Positions 42,752 through 51,659 of a stretch of DNA of 64,000 bases are shown piece by piece. The translations under genes were made by a program, and so were the position numbers. The notes beneath the pieces are model-generated. The model saw only the letters and a list, made by a program, of their open reading frames with translations, did not search any database and was not told the DNA's origin. Source of the DNA: Bhargavaea cecembensis (GTDB lineage Bacteria > Bacillota > Bacilli > Bacillales_A > Planococcaceae); NCBI RefSeq assembly GCF_000826125.2, contig NZ_LN651373.1:1408678-1472677 (forward strand), read 5' to 3'. Each line of letters opens with the position of its first letter. The stretch's first letter is position 1.

Positions 42752-43885
42752 ATGAAAATCAAGTTGATCGAACCGACGCCGAGTCCGAACTCGATGAAGA
42801 TCGTACTCGACCAGGAACTCCCGTTCGGGAAGGCGTACAACTATAAAAAAGAAGAGCTGGACGGCGCGCCGGACTTTATCCGGCAGCTGTTTGAAATCGA
42901 AGGCATCAAAGGCATCTATCATGTGATGGACTTCATCGCGATCGAACGCAACGGCCGCTTTGACTGGGAGCCGATCCTGGCCTCGGTCCGCGGGGTGTTC
43001 GGGGAAGAAGAGACGGGGGACCGCGAATCTTCAGAAGCGGACGAGCATTTCGGCGAAGTGTACGTGCACGTCCAGGAATTCAAGGGCATTCCGCTTCAGG
43101 TAAAAGTGTTTGACGACCACGGCGAAGACCGTTTCGGCCTTGGCAAGCGGTTCATCGATGCGATGAACGCCGTCATGAACGATGATGAAGAAAACTACAT
43201 TCTCCAGCGCAAGTGGGCCGATTACGGCGTCCGCTACGGCGACAAGAAAGAAATCGGGGAAGAAGTCGTGAAAGAGATCGAGGCGGCTTATCCGCAGGAG
43301 CGGCTTGATGCGATCGTCCGCTCGGGAAGCGAGACGAAGGAAGCCCCGGTCCTCGGCAGGCAGAAAGTGACCCTTGAGGAGTATAGATCGGCGGACGGCT
43401 GGGAAGAGCGGTTCCGGATGCTCGACCAGATGCCGGACCCGACGATGGAAGACGTTCCGCTTCTGATGGAAGCGCTGGCCGATGAGAAAATGTCCGTCCG
43501 CCGGCTCGCCGTCGTTTATCTCGGCATGATCGAGGACCCGGCCGTCGTTCCTTATATCGGAAAAGCGATGGAGGACAAAAGCGCGCCGGTCCGACGCACG
43601 GCCGCCGATGCGATGAGTGACCTCGGATTTTCTGAATTTGAGGATCTGGCCATCCGGGCGTTGTCCGACAAAAGCAAGATCGTCCGCTGGCGCGGCGCCA
43701 TGTATTTGTACGAATCCGGGACCGAAAAATCGCTGCCGGCACTTCATGAAGCGGAGAACGATCCGGAATTTGAAGTGAAGCTGCAGGCGAAGATGGCCGT
43801 TGCCCGCATCGAGGGCGGGGAAGAGGCGAAAGGGTCGATCTGGAAGCAGATGACCGAACTGAGATCAGCGGGGAAAGGGGAATGA
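42752..43885 (+). CDS. cvfC: Conserved virulence factor C family protein (NifU N-domain plus HEAT repeats)
   Basis: The 377-residue protein begins with a Scaffold/NifU N-terminal-type domain (IEPTPSPNSMKIVLDQ, FIRQLFEIEGIKGIYHVMDFIA) and ends with HEAT-like repeats (SVRRLAVVYLGMIEDPAVVPYI, APVRRTAADAMSDLG, KIVRWRGAMYLYE). It resembles Staphylococcus aureus CvfC over its length. Biochemical role is unclear. The ATG at 42752 has AAAGAGGAGGGG upstream. It begins a tight cluster with brxA and the methyltransferase gene (gaps of 3 and -4 bp). Confidence 0.87.
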   Translation: MKIKLIEPTPSPNSMKIVLDQELPFGKAYNYKKEELDGAPDFIRQLFEIEGIKGIYHVMDFIAIERNGRFDWEPILASVRGVFGEEETGDRESSEADEHFGEVYVHVQEFKGIPLQVKVFDDHGEDRFGLGKRFIDAMNAVMNDDEENYILQRKWADYGVRYGDKKEIGEEVVKEIEAAYPQERLDAIVRSGSETKEAPVLGRQKVTLEEYRSADGWEERFRMLDQMPDPTMEDVPLLMEALADEKMSVRRLAVVYLGMIEDPAVVPYIGKAMEDKSAPVRRTAADAMSDLGFSEFEDLAIRALSDKSKIVRWRGAMYLYESGTEKSLPALHEAENDPEFEVKLQAKMAVARIEGGEEAKGSIWKQMTELRSAGKGE

Positions 43886-43888
43886 CAG

Positions 43889-44323
43889 ATGGAAGCATAT
43901 GAAGCGTACATGAAACAGGTGGCAGAACCGATGCGCCGGGAGCTCACCGGCAACGGGTTCACGGAACTCACGACGGACGATGAAGTGGAAAGCTTCATGA
44001 ATTCCGCGGAAGGCGTGTCGCTCGTCGTCGTCAACTCGGTATGCGGATGCGCGGCAGGATTGGCACGTCCGGCGGTTGTCGGGGCGATCGAAGAACTCGA
44101 AAAAAAGCCGGACCACCTCGTAACGGTGTTCGCGGGACAGGACCGGGAAGCGACCGAAAAGATGCGGAGCTATTTTGAAGGGGTGCAGCCGAGTTCGCCG
44201 TCGATTGCTATCCTCGACGGCAGTGAACTCAAATACTTCATCCCGCGCGAGCAGATCGAGGACCATGACCTGGAACAGGTCCAGGAACACCTGGCCGGCG
44301 CGCTCCGACAGATGATCGGGTGA
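43889..44323 (+). CDS. brxA: Bacilliredoxin BrxA
   Basis: The 144-residue protein carries the CGC active site in VVNSVCGCAAGLARPA and VTVFAGQDREATEKMRSYF. The N-terminal YMKQVAEPMRRELTGNGFTELTT matches BrxA (YphP) better than BrxB. Bacilliredoxins remove bacillithiol from S-bacillithiolated proteins after oxidative stress. The gene starts 3 bp after cvfC and overlaps the methyltransferase gene. Confidence 0.92.
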   Translation: MEAYEAYMKQVAEPMRRELTGNGFTELTTDDEVESFMNSAEGVSLVVVNSVCGCAAGLARPAVVGAIEELEKKPDHLVTVFAGQDREATEKMRSYFEGVQPSSPSIAILDGSELKYFIPREQIEDHDLEQVQEHLAGALRQMIG

Positions 44324-45102
44324 ACCGGCCGATCGTCACAACCGGCCAGCATCCCGACGAACGGAGCGTGGAGCTCGCCGGACAGGTGGCCGGAGAACTG
44401 GGCAGCGATTTTGTCCCGAGGAAAAAGCGGTCGGTCCGAAAGCTCATGAAAGAGTTCGGCCGGCCGGTCGTCGTTGCGGGCAAGGAACGGTATGAATACC
44501 ACACCGATCCCGACGTGCAGCCGCTGTTCTTCCACCCTGGGCTTGCCGCAATCCGGATCAAGCGTATCAGGGACGGGGGGAACGACGCCATGGCCGAAGC
44601 TTGCGGACTCCGTGCCGGAGATTCCTTCCTCGACTGCACGCTCGGCCTCGCAACGGACTCGACGGTCGCTTCGTTCATCGTCGGTCCCGGAGGCCGGGTG
44701 ACCGGATGCGAGGCCGATCCGGTCGTCGCCTATATCGTCTCGCACGGACTTGAAACGTACACGGATTCTCCTCAGGACGTGCTCGAAGCGATGAGGCGGA
44801 TCGACGTCCGCCGGGTAGAGGCGGGGGAATGGATCGCCCGCTGCCCCGACAACAGCTTCGACATCGTCTACCTCGACCCGATGTTCGAGGAAGCGATTGA
44901 AGAATCGGCCGCCTTCGCGCCGCTCCGTTCCGCCGGCGTCCACGGAATACCGGATGACCGGCTGTTCGAGGAAGCTCGCCGTGTCGCGCGGCGCCGGGTC
45001 GTCCTGAAGGCCCATTTCAAGTCGGCGCTTTTTGACCGGCATGGATTTATGCGGATTGAGCGCCCGAACACGAAGTTTCATTACGGAATACTCGACTGCT
45101 GA
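44320..45102 (+). CDS. RsmJ-like class I SAM-dependent methyltransferase
   Basis: The 260-residue protein has LRAGDSFLDCTLGLATDSTVASF (SAM motif), VTGCEADPVVAYIV, and SFDIVYLDPMFEEA, the catalytic-loop motif of RsmJ-type (PF04445) enzymes; Bacillus YpiP is a likely homologue. Enterobacterial RsmJ methylates G1516 of 16S rRNA; that target is unproven here. GTG start overlaps the brxA stop (GTGA). A terminator follows. Confidence 0.83.
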   Translation: MNRPIVTTGQHPDERSVELAGQVAGELGSDFVPRKKRSVRKLMKEFGRPVVVAGKERYEYHTDPDVQPLFFHPGLAAIRIKRIRDGGNDAMAEACGLRAGDSFLDCTLGLATDSTVASFIVGPGGRVTGCEADPVVAYIVSHGLETYTDSPQDVLEAMRRIDVRRVEAGEWIARCPDNSFDIVYLDPMFEEAIEESAAFAPLRSAGVHGIPDDRLFEEARRVARRRVVLKAHFKSALFDRHGFMRIERPNTKFHYGILDC

Positions 45103-45107
45103 AAAGG

Positions 45108-45141
45108 AAACCGCCGGCTTGTGGCATGCCGGCGGTTTTTC
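45108..45141 (+). terminator. Terminator of the cvfC-brxA-methyltransferase operon
   Basis: AAACCGCCGGC / GCCGGCGGTTTTT with a 9-nt loop. Confidence 0.92.
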
Positions 45142-45198
45142 ATATCCGCGGTTTGACTTGCGTCACTCGCCGCTAAAATAGAAATACAGAAATAAAAT

Positions 45199-45229
45199 AA
45201 CCCCCTGAACCATTGGGGTCCAAGGGGTC
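45199..45229 (-). terminator. Probable terminator of the 25-residue gene (minus strand)
   Basis: ACCCC and ACC arms pair with GGT and GGGGT; on the minus strand TTATTTTATTTCTG follows. Confidence 0.55.
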
Positions 45230-45265
45230 AGCCGTCCGGAGGTCTACCGCTCCGCGACGACGATA

Positions 45266-45343
45266 TCAGTGCGTAAAGTTAAAGTAGCTCAGGTATGCGA
45301 GAAGTGCGAGGAAGCCGATTCCGATCCAAGTGCTTGCGTCCAT
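45266..45343 (-). CDS. 25-residue single-pass membrane microprotein, unknown
   Basis: A perfect AAAAGGAGGT lies 6-7 nt before ATG (45343), opening a 25-codon frame MDASTWIGIGFLALLAYLSY... that is almost entirely one membrane helix and ends FNFTH. A terminator-like hairpin follows on the same strand. The unusually strong ribosome site and terminator argue for a real gene. I do not recognise the family. Confidence 0.62.
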   Translation of the reverse strand: MDASTWIGIGFLALLAYLSYFNFTH

Positions 45344-45491
45344 CTTTATTACCTCCTTTTAAGAAAACGAAGGGACTTTATGATGATTTCATTTACACAT
45401 GAACTATTGTACAATGAACGCAGGAATAAAGAAACCTCTTACTTATCTCTTCCCGGAATTGACACGAATCTGACTGGACGGGTGATTTAAG

Positions 45492-46070
45492 ATGAAAAAA
45501 TGGATCCAGAAATCGTTAATGGTCGGTGTGGCGCTCCTGACGCTCGGCTTCATCCCGCCGAGCCACGAGATGTGGGATTCGCTCCTCGATGATAAAGGGC
45601 ACCGCGAAATATCCGGCGGGGAAGTCCATGCGGAAGTCCTGCATGAGCCCGAAGCCCTTCCCGAGGAACCCGCGTTCCCTGACATCGCCAAACTTGCCGC
45701 CAAAGATCAGGCATTCGAAAAGTTCGGCAGCCGGATCGGCCCGGTCATCTCGGATGAATTTGAAGAGGTGATTCTGCCGAAGATCGAAGAAGCGATCGAC
45801 ATGACGCTCGTCTCGCTCGGTCCGGATGCCGTCCGCGAACTTGCGATCACGGAGCGGCCGGCCGGCGGCTACAGCGAAAAGATCTTCCATATCTTTGACA
45901 CAGCGACCGGGAAGGACGTCATCCGCTTCCACGTGCGGACGGACAAGCGCCCGCAGGACGGCTACTTTTTCAACTTCCATTATCACACGGCGGAAGACGG
46001 CTTCAGCCGCCACATTGCGCTTGGAGACATCTACTGGTCAAAAAACACACCGCCGAAATGGCTGTCATGA
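45492..46070 (+). CDS. ypjP: YpjP-like protein
   Basis: The 192-residue protein has an N-terminal hydrophobic segment (SLMVGVALLTLGFIPP) that could be a signal or anchor, then a domain ending DGYFFNFHYHTAEDGFSRHIALGDIYWSKNTPPKWL, matching Bacillus YpjP (PF14005). Its position immediately before thymidylate synthase and dihydrofolate reductase matches ypjP-thyB-dfrA in Bacillus. Function unknown. The ribosome site (GGGTGAT) is weak. A strong terminator separates it from thyA. Confidence 0.85.
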   Translation: MKKWIQKSLMVGVALLTLGFIPPSHEMWDSLLDDKGHREISGGEVHAEVLHEPEALPEEPAFPDIAKLAAKDQAFEKFGSRIGPVISDEFEEVILPKIEEAIDMTLVSLGPDAVRELAITERPAGGYSEKIFHIFDTATGKDVIRFHVRTDKRPQDGYFFNFHYHTAEDGFSRHIALGDIYWSKNTPPKWLS

Positions 46071-46077
46071 CAATGCA

Positions 46078-46114
46078 GTCCGGGAATCCTCTCATGGATT
46101 CCCGGGCTTTTTTG
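46078..46114 (+). terminator. Terminator between ypjP and thyA
   Basis: CCGGGAATCC / GGATTCCCGG with a 6-nt loop and six T residues. Confidence 0.9.
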
Positions 46115-46322
46115 ATTTCCTTGGCGCTTTTCCTGACTGCGGACGAATCGAACGATTCCCCCGGCCGGTCACAAATGCGCGGAAGCTGTGTGGGGAAAGG
46201 TCCCCGGCTCTATGTTAGAATGAAAGAAATCCCGGCGGGCAATCGGCCGGAAATGAATCTATAGAGTAAAGCCGGCGGGGGATGGAGCGGCCAGCCTCCC
46301 GCCCGGAACGGAGGCCGACGGC

Positions 46323-47267
46323 ATGGAACAGTATTTGCAATTGTGCAAGAATATTATGGAGACCGGGACGGACAAGAGCGACCGGACGGGGACAGGGACG
46401 AGGAGCCTCTTCGGACATCAGATGCGATTCAATCTGGAAGACGGGTTCCCGCTTCTGACCACGAAGAAAACCGCTTTCCGGCTTATCGTCTCGGAGCTTC
46501 TCTGGTTTCTTCGGGGAGACACGAATGTGCGTGCGCTCATGGCGGAAAATAATCGGATCTGGGATGAATGGGCATTTGAAAAGTGGGCGGCCAGCCCGGA
46601 ATATGACGGCCCGGACATGACAGACTTCGGAAGGCGGGCGGCTGCCGATCCGGAGTTCAAAAACGAGCTGGACGCCGAGATGGAGAAATTCCGCGGACGC
46701 ATCCTCGCCGATGAAGCGTTCGCCGCAAAATACGGCGAGCTTGGCCCTGTTTACGGACGTCAGTGGCGTTCCTGGCCGGACGGCAAAGGAGGGACGATCG
46801 ACCAGATCCGCAACGTGATCGAGTCGATCCGGAACAATCCCGACTCCAGGCGCCATCTCGTTTCCGCCTGGAATCCGGCGGAAGTCGATGACATGGCGCT
46901 GCCGCCGTGCCACACGCTGTTCCAGTTTTACGTGGCGGACGGCAAGTTGAGCTGCCAGCTGTATCAGCGGAGTGCGGACGTGTTTCTCGGCGTGCCGTTC
47001 AATATTGCGTCCTACGCCCTCCTGACGCATCTGATCGCCAGGGAAACGGGGCTCCGGCCCGGAGAATTCATCCATACGCTCGGGGATGCGCATATTTATT
47101 CCAATCACTTCGACCAGGTGAGGGAACAGCTGACGAGGGAACCCCGCCGGCTGCCCGAACTCGTGATCGGGGCGGAAGGCAAAAGCATTTTCGAGCTGGA
47201 AACCGGAGATATCAAGGTGGAGGGATACTACCCCCATCCGAAGATCAAGGCGCCGATCGCCGTTTAA
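46323..47267 (+). CDS. thyA: Thymidylate synthase
   Basis: The 314-residue protein is the long form with an insert of about 50 residues after WDEWAF, as in staphylococci and lactobacilli. Motifs: [29 protein letters not shown], catalytic Cys196 in [29 protein letters not shown], and GDAHIYSNH. It methylates dUMP to dTMP using methylene-THF. GGAGG lies 8 nt before the ATG. dfrA follows 36 bp downstream and recycles the dihydrofolate produced. The 200-bp leader after the ypjP terminator contains TAGAAT at 46212 as a possible -10. Confidence 0.97.
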   Translation: MEQYLQLCKNIMETGTDKSDRTGTGTRSLFGHQMRFNLEDGFPLLTTKKTAFRLIVSELLWFLRGDTNVRALMAENNRIWDEWAFEKWAASPEYDGPDMTDFGRRAAADPEFKNELDAEMEKFRGRILADEAFAAKYGELGPVYGRQWRSWPDGKGGTIDQIRNVIESIRNNPDSRRHLVSAWNPAEVDDMALPPCHTLFQFYVADGKLSCQLYQRSADVFLGVPFNIASYALLTHLIARETGLRPGEFIHTLGDAHIYSNHFDQVREQLTREPRRLPELVIGAEGKSIFELETGDIKVEGYYPHPKIKAPIAV

Positions 47268-47303
47268 ATTGATCGCCGGTTAAATTGAAAGGAGCGGGCT
47301 TCG

Positions 47304-47792
47304 TTGATTTCATTCATTGTTGCGCATGATCCCGATCTCGTGATCGGAAAAGATAACCAGCTGCCGTGGCATTTGCCGGGGGATCTGGCTTATTTCAAGA
47401 AAATGACGATGGGCAAGGCGATGGTGATGGGAAGGCGGACGTTCGAATCGATCGGGCGGCCGCTGCCGGGAAGGCTGAATATCATCGTCACCCGGAATCC
47501 GGACTATGAGGCGGAAGGGGCCGTTGTCGTCCACTCAACAGAGGAAGCGGTCCGAAGGGCTTCGGATTACGCACCCGAAGTGATGGTCATCGGCGGAGCC
47601 GGGCTGTTCCGCTCGATGATGGAAGGAGCCGACCGGCTCTACATCACGCTGGTCCATGAACGGTTTGAAGGCGATACCCATTTCCCGGAATACCGGGACG
47701 ACTGGGTGCTCGTCTCCAAGTCGGACATGCAGCAGGCCGAAGACGGCACCCGTTTCGACTACCGGATCTACGAAAGGACCCGGACGCTTTGA
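47304..47792 (+). CDS. dfrA: Dihydrofolate reductase
   Basis: The 162-residue protein has VAHDPDLVIGKDNQLPWHLPGDLAYFK, GRRTFESIGRPLPGRLNIIVTR and VIGGAGLFRSM, with the family's conserved substrate-binding acid (Asp in LPGDLAYF). It reduces DHF to THF. TTG start with AAAGGAG about 10 nt upstream. It overlaps the following acyltransferase gene by 4 nt. Confidence 0.95.
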   Translation: MISFIVAHDPDLVIGKDNQLPWHLPGDLAYFKKMTMGKAMVMGRRTFESIGRPLPGRLNIIVTRNPDYEAEGAVVVHSTEEAVRRASDYAPEVMVIGGAGLFRSMMEGADRLYITLVHERFEGDTHFPEYRDDWVLVSKSDMQQAEDGTRFDYRIYERTRTL

Positions 47793-48538
47793 AGGCGGTC
47801 CGCTCGGCCCGGACATTCGGCTATCTGTTCGGCTACCTGCCGTTCTCGATACCGGCCCTCCGGAAAGTGAAAAAAGTGAAAAGCGGGCATGCCCCCGGCC
47901 GGACAGACGATCTGGTCAGCCGCGAGGCGAAGAAATGGGCATCCGGCATTCTCAGACGGGCCGACAGTTCGGTGACGGTCCGGATCCACGGGGACTTGCC
48001 GGAAGGTCCGGTCCTCTTCGCGAGCAACCATGAGGGCAACTTCGACATCCCGGTCCTCATCGCCAACCTGCCGAAACCGTTCGGATTCATGTCGAAGGCG
48101 GAAGTGAAAAAGCTTCCCGTCATCCGGAAATGGATGGTGGAGATGAACTGCGTGTTCATCGACCGGGCGGACCGGCGGAGTGCCGTTCAATCGATTCGGG
48201 ACATGTCGGCCATGCTCCGGGAAGGTCATTCGATGCTCATCTTTCCGGAAGGCACGAGGAGCCGGGGGACGGGGCTCGGCGAGTTCAAGGCCGGTTTCGT
48301 CCGGGTCGCCAAAGATGCAGGCGCCCCGATTGTCCCGGTCGCCATCTCCGGCACTTCTTCCATCATGGAGCGAAACGGCAATTTCATCTGTCCGGCGGTT
48401 GTCACAGTCGATGTGCTGGAGCCGATCGGGCCTGACCTGATCGAGGAAATGCCGGCGAAGGAAGTGGCTTTGCTTGCACAGGAACGCATTGCCCGCACGC
48501 TTGCAGGCCGGCACAACGAAAACACGGCCGTCTCGTGA
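47789..48538 (+). CDS. PlsC-like 1-acyl-glycerol-phosphate acyltransferase
   Basis: The 249-residue protein has the HxxxxD motif (SNHEGNFD), CVFIDRADRRSA and LIFPEGTRSRG of PlsC-type acyltransferases that make phosphatidic acid at the membrane. Its place after dfrA matches ypkP of Bacillus. TTG start overlaps the dfrA stop. A GC hairpin (CACGGCCG / CGGCCGTG) spans the end of the gene but lacks a T-tract. Confidence 0.87.
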   Translation: MKAVRSARTFGYLFGYLPFSIPALRKVKKVKSGHAPGRTDDLVSREAKKWASGILRRADSSVTVRIHGDLPEGPVLFASNHEGNFDIPVLIANLPKPFGFMSKAEVKKLPVIRKWMVEMNCVFIDRADRRSAVQSIRDMSAMLREGHSMLIFPEGTRSRGTGLGEFKAGFVRVAKDAGAPIVPVAISGTSSIMERNGNFICPAVVTVDVLEPIGPDLIEEMPAKEVALLAQERIARTLAGRHNENTAVS

Positions 48539-48569
48539 GGCGGCCGTGCTGCCATGCTATGATTTGACT

Positions 48570-49199
48570 CTAGCCGTATAATAAAACCGAAAAATACATC
48601 GCGGCGCTTCCGCCGATGACGAACAGATGCCAGATGGCATGGTTATACGGAATCTTGCGCCAGGCGTAGAAGATTGCGCCGACCGTGTAGAGGAGCCCGC
48701 CGATGACGAGCAGCGTGATTCCGTTCGTCCCGATCTGTGAATGGAGCGGACGGATCGCGAAGATGATGAGCCAGCCCATCGCGATGTAAAAAATCAGGGA
48801 GACGGCCTCGAAACGGTGAATGAAAAACACTTTGAAGAGGATGCCGAGAACGGCGAGTCCCCAGACGATCCCGAACAAAGTCCATCCGAGCGATCCGCCG
48901 AGCGACACGAGCACAAGCGGTGTGTAAGTGCCGGCGATCAGGATGTAGATGGATGAATGGTCCAGGATGGAGAAGAATCGCTTATATTTTTCGGGCATAC
49001 TATGAAGCAAGGTCGACATGAGGTAGAGAATGAGCATCGAAACGCCGAAAATGGTGTAGGCGGTGATGTGAAGGGCGCTTCCGCGTTCGCTGCCCTTCAG
49101 GATGAGGAAGATGAGCGCAGGGATGCTGAGGACGAAGCCGATGCCGTGTGTGACGGCATTCCAGAATTCTTCTTTGTTGTTTTTATAATCGAAGGCCAA
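48570..49199 (-). CDS. Hemolysin III family (YplQ/PAQR) membrane protein
   Basis: The protein of about 209 residues has seven membrane helices, NAVTHGIGFVLSIPAL at the start, STLLHSM, ILDHSSIYILIAGTYTPL and a C-terminal HAIWHLFVIGG; the His and Asp residues form the PAQR metal site. The frame runs to 49286 without a ribosome site. TTG 49199 has GAGG at 8 nt and fits the family N-terminus; GTG 49208 is an alternative. The gene points opposite to its neighbours. Hemolytic activity should not be assumed. Confidence 0.85.
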   Translation of the reverse strand: MAFDYKNNKEEFWNAVTHGIGFVLSIPALIFLILKGSERGSALHITAYTIFGVSMLILYLMSTLLHSMPEKYKRFFSILDHSSIYILIAGTYTPLVLVSLGGSLGWTLFGIVWGLAVLGILFKVFFIHRFEAVSLIFYIAMGWLIIFAIRPLHSQIGTNGITLLVIGGLLYTVGAIFYAWRKIPYNHAIWHLFVIGGSAAMYFSVLLYG

Positions 49200-49324
49200 G
49201 GCCTCCACCTCACTTTTCTTGACTTGGACCGACGGGGGACCTATTCTTCTTTTACCGAACCTCTTTTTCTGAAACCTTATATTCATATATCATTTTACCA
49301 GTTTAATCACGGAAGGGCGATGAA

Positions 49325-50164
49325 ATGGCTACTGTACACATCGTAACGGACTCCACAGCAGATATCGGCGAAGGGATCGCCGAAAAATACGGGATTCACA
49401 TTGTCCCCCTTTCGATTCACGTCGGCGGGGAATCCTATCTGGACAAGATTGAGATCACGCCGGAGGAATTCCTCGACAAAATGGCGGCGGCCGATGAACT
49501 GCCGAAAAGTTCCCAGCCGCCGGTCGGCGTTTTCAAGGAGCTATACGACCGGCTCGGGGAAGACGGGAAGCCCGTCCTCTCCATCCATATGACCGGCGGC
49601 ATGAGCGGGACCGTCGAGTCCGCCCGGGCGGCAGCCGAACTGACGAGTTCCAATGTAACGGTGATCGATTCGAAATATATCAGCTTCGCCCTGACTTTCC
49701 AGGTGATCGAGGCAGCCAAACTGTCCCTTGAAGGCAGATCGCTCCGTGAAATCGTCGACCGCGTCGAAACGGTCAGGAAAAACACGGCGCTCTTCGTCGT
49801 CGTGGATACGCTTGAGAACCTGGTGAAGGGCGGCCGGATCGGCAAAGGAAAGGCGATGATCGGTTCTCTGCTCAACATCAAACCGATTGCGGCGCTGAAA
49901 GACGGCGTGTACACACCGATCGGAAAGGCCAGGAACCACAAGCAGGTCGTCCGCCAGCTTTTCGACCAGTTCAAGGAGCATACGCTCGGGAAAACGGTCA
50001 AGGGAATCGGCATTTCCCATGCCCACGGGCTGGCCATGGGCGCTCCGCTGAAAGCGCTGATCGAGGAATCCGGCTATGAGGACGTCAAGCTCATGTTCAC
50101 TTCGCCGGTCATCAGTACCCATACCGGACCGGGCGCCATCGGCTTCATGTATTACTGGGATTAG
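49325..50164 (+). CDS. DegV family fatty-acid-binding protein
   Basis: The 279-residue protein has the DegV layout: VHIVTDSTADIG start, SSQPPVGVFKELY, the SIHMTGGMSGTVESARAA loop that binds the carboxylate, a C-terminal GGRIGKGKAMIGSLLNIKPI and HTGPGAIGFMYYWD ending. Related FakB proteins deliver fatty acids to FakA kinase for phospholipid synthesis; no fakA is nearby. The ATG follows GGAAGGG. A terminator follows. Confidence 0.9.
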   Translation: MATVHIVTDSTADIGEGIAEKYGIHIVPLSIHVGGESYLDKIEITPEEFLDKMAAADELPKSSQPPVGVFKELYDRLGEDGKPVLSIHMTGGMSGTVESARAAAELTSSNVTVIDSKYISFALTFQVIEAAKLSLEGRSLREIVDRVETVRKNTALFVVVDTLENLVKGGRIGKGKAMIGSLLNIKPIAALKDGVYTPIGKARNHKQVVRQLFDQFKEHTLGKTVKGIGISHAHGLAMGAPLKALIEESGYEDVKLMFTSPVISTHTGPGAIGFMYYWD

Positions 50165-50173
50165 TCTGACCTT

Positions 50174-50210
50174 GGCGGGGTGCCGGCATCCCCGCCATTT
50201 TCATTTTTTC
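50174..50210 (+). terminator. Terminator after the DegV gene
   Basis: GGCGGGG(TG) / (CA)CCCCGCC-type stem, then ATTTTCATTTTTT. Confidence 0.82.
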
Positions 50211-50250
50211 ATGCCGGACGAACAGAGAAGGCGAGGGGAATGAGAGAGTT

Positions 50251-51060
50251 TTGAAGAGATGGATTGTGCTGATCGCCGCAATGGCGGTTGTTCTCTCCGG
50301 ATGCACATCCGGCGCGCCCAAAAAGCAGTTCACAGGCATCCCGGCATCCGGGTTCGGCGATTACGAAGTGCCGCGGACGTTCGTCCCCCGGATTGTCACG
50401 CTTGTCGGGCTCGGTGATTCTCTCACTCAGGGAGTGGGGGACGAACGGAAAAAAGGCGGCTACCCTGGACGGCTTGCAACGGAGATGGATGACTGGAAAG
50501 GCGTGAAAGAGGTCAGGATTGAAAATCTCGCAAAGCGCGGAAGAAGGAGCGACCAGCTTGTCGCCCAGCTGAAGCGGGATGATATCCAGGAAGAAGTCGG
50601 CAAGGCCGACCTCATCACCCTGACCATCGGCGGCAATGATGTGATGAAAGTGGTTAAAAGCAACCTTTTTGATCTCCAGCCGGAACCGTTCCGAAAAGAG
50701 ATCCAGCCGTTCACGGAAAGGCTCGCCTCCACGCTGTTCCTGATCCGCAAGGCCAATCCGGATGCGTTGCTTGTGATCATCGGCCTGTACAACCCGCTGA
50801 CGGTCGTCACCGAAGAGGCGAGCGAGATGGACGACATCATCAGGGAGTGGAACGGCGTGCTCGAAGACGCGGCTTCTGCCGACGGGAGGGCGTGTTTCGT
50901 GCCGGTCGATGACTTGTTCATTTCGAATGCAAATCTCGTGTACCATACCGACTTTTTCCATCCGAACGCACGTGGCTATGAACGCATGACCGACAGAATT
51001 GAGGAATCGCTGGCGGCATGCGGTTTGAATGAGCTATCCGGCGGGGAATTGAACTTTTGA
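50251..51060 (+). CDS. ypmR: SGNH/GDSL-type lipase-like lipoprotein, YpmR type
   Basis: The 269-residue lipoprotein has lipobox LSGC (Cys18) and an SGNH hydrolase domain: block I GLGDSLTQG (Ser), block III TIGGNDV (Asn), block V DFFHPNARG (Asp, His). It should act as an esterase at the outer face of the membrane. TTG start at 50251. It precedes ypmS by 13 bp, as in Bacillus. Confidence 0.88.
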   Translation: MKRWIVLIAAMAVVLSGCTSGAPKKQFTGIPASGFGDYEVPRTFVPRIVTLVGLGDSLTQGVGDERKKGGYPGRLATEMDDWKGVKEVRIENLAKRGRRSDQLVAQLKRDDIQEEVGKADLITLTIGGNDVMKVVKSNLFDLQPEPFRKEIQPFTERLASTLFLIRKANPDALLVIIGLYNPLTVVTEEASEMDDIIREWNGVLEDAASADGRACFVPVDDLFISNANLVYHTDFFHPNARGYERMTDRIEESLAACGLNELSGGELNF

Positions 51061-51073
51061 GGAGTGATGGCGA

Positions 51074-51649
51074 TTGAACAAGTGGAAAATCGCGTTTTTC
51101 CTGCTGGCCGCGCTGATTATCACCGCGGTGATCGGGCTGGCTATCTGGATCACCCGCCCGGCGCCCTCTGCGGACATACCGGCCGCGGAAGCGATGACCA
51201 AGGAAGCCGACCGCCTGACGGTGACGGCGACGAAGGAAGACCTGCAGGGAATCGCCAATACGTATATCGCCAAGGCGATCGGGAGCAACAAGATTCCGAT
51301 CGACTTGTTCATCGAAGATGATGTCCTGCTTACATCCGAGCTGACCGTATTTGCCGTCCGCCTCCCGGTGATCATGCATTTTGAACCGTCCGTGCTGGAA
51401 GACGGGAATCTCATCCTGAAACAAAAGTCGGTCGAGGTCGGCAATCTCAACATCCCGCCCTCGACTGTGCTGAAACTGATGGGGGACACCGTGGCACTGC
51501 CGTCCTGGATGATCGTCAGGCCGAAGGAAGAAGAACTGTTCATCGATTTGTCGAGACTGCCGGTTTCGGGTGATGTGAAAGTCCGGGCGACGAAAATCGA
51601 CCTGCCCGGAAATGACATCGAACTGGAGATCATGATTCCGCGAAAATAG
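51074..51649 (+). CDS. ypmS: YpmS family membrane-anchored protein
   Basis: The 191-residue protein has a single N-terminal membrane helix ([21 protein letters not shown]) and an extracellular DUF2140 domain with [20 protein letters not shown] and [19 protein letters not shown]. Function unknown. TTG start with GAGGAGTG upstream. It sits between ypmR and msrA with gaps of 13 and 10 bp, so the four genes ypmR-ypmS-msrA-msrB look like one operon. Confidence 0.87.
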   Translation: MNKWKIAFFLLAALIITAVIGLAIWITRPAPSADIPAAEAMTKEADRLTVTATKEDLQGIANTYIAKAIGSNKIPIDLFIEDDVLLTSELTVFAVRLPVIMHFEPSVLEDGNLILKQKSVEVGNLNIPPSTVLKLMGDTVALPSWMIVRPKEEELFIDLSRLPVSGDVKVRATKIDLPGNDIELEIMIPRK

Positions 51650-51659
51650 GAGTGAAAAG

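Noticed and set aside
48524..48549. Terminator at the end of the PlsC-like gene
   Set aside because: CACGGCCG / CGGCCGTG forms a stem but overlaps the stop codon and lacks a T-tract; not convincing as a terminator.
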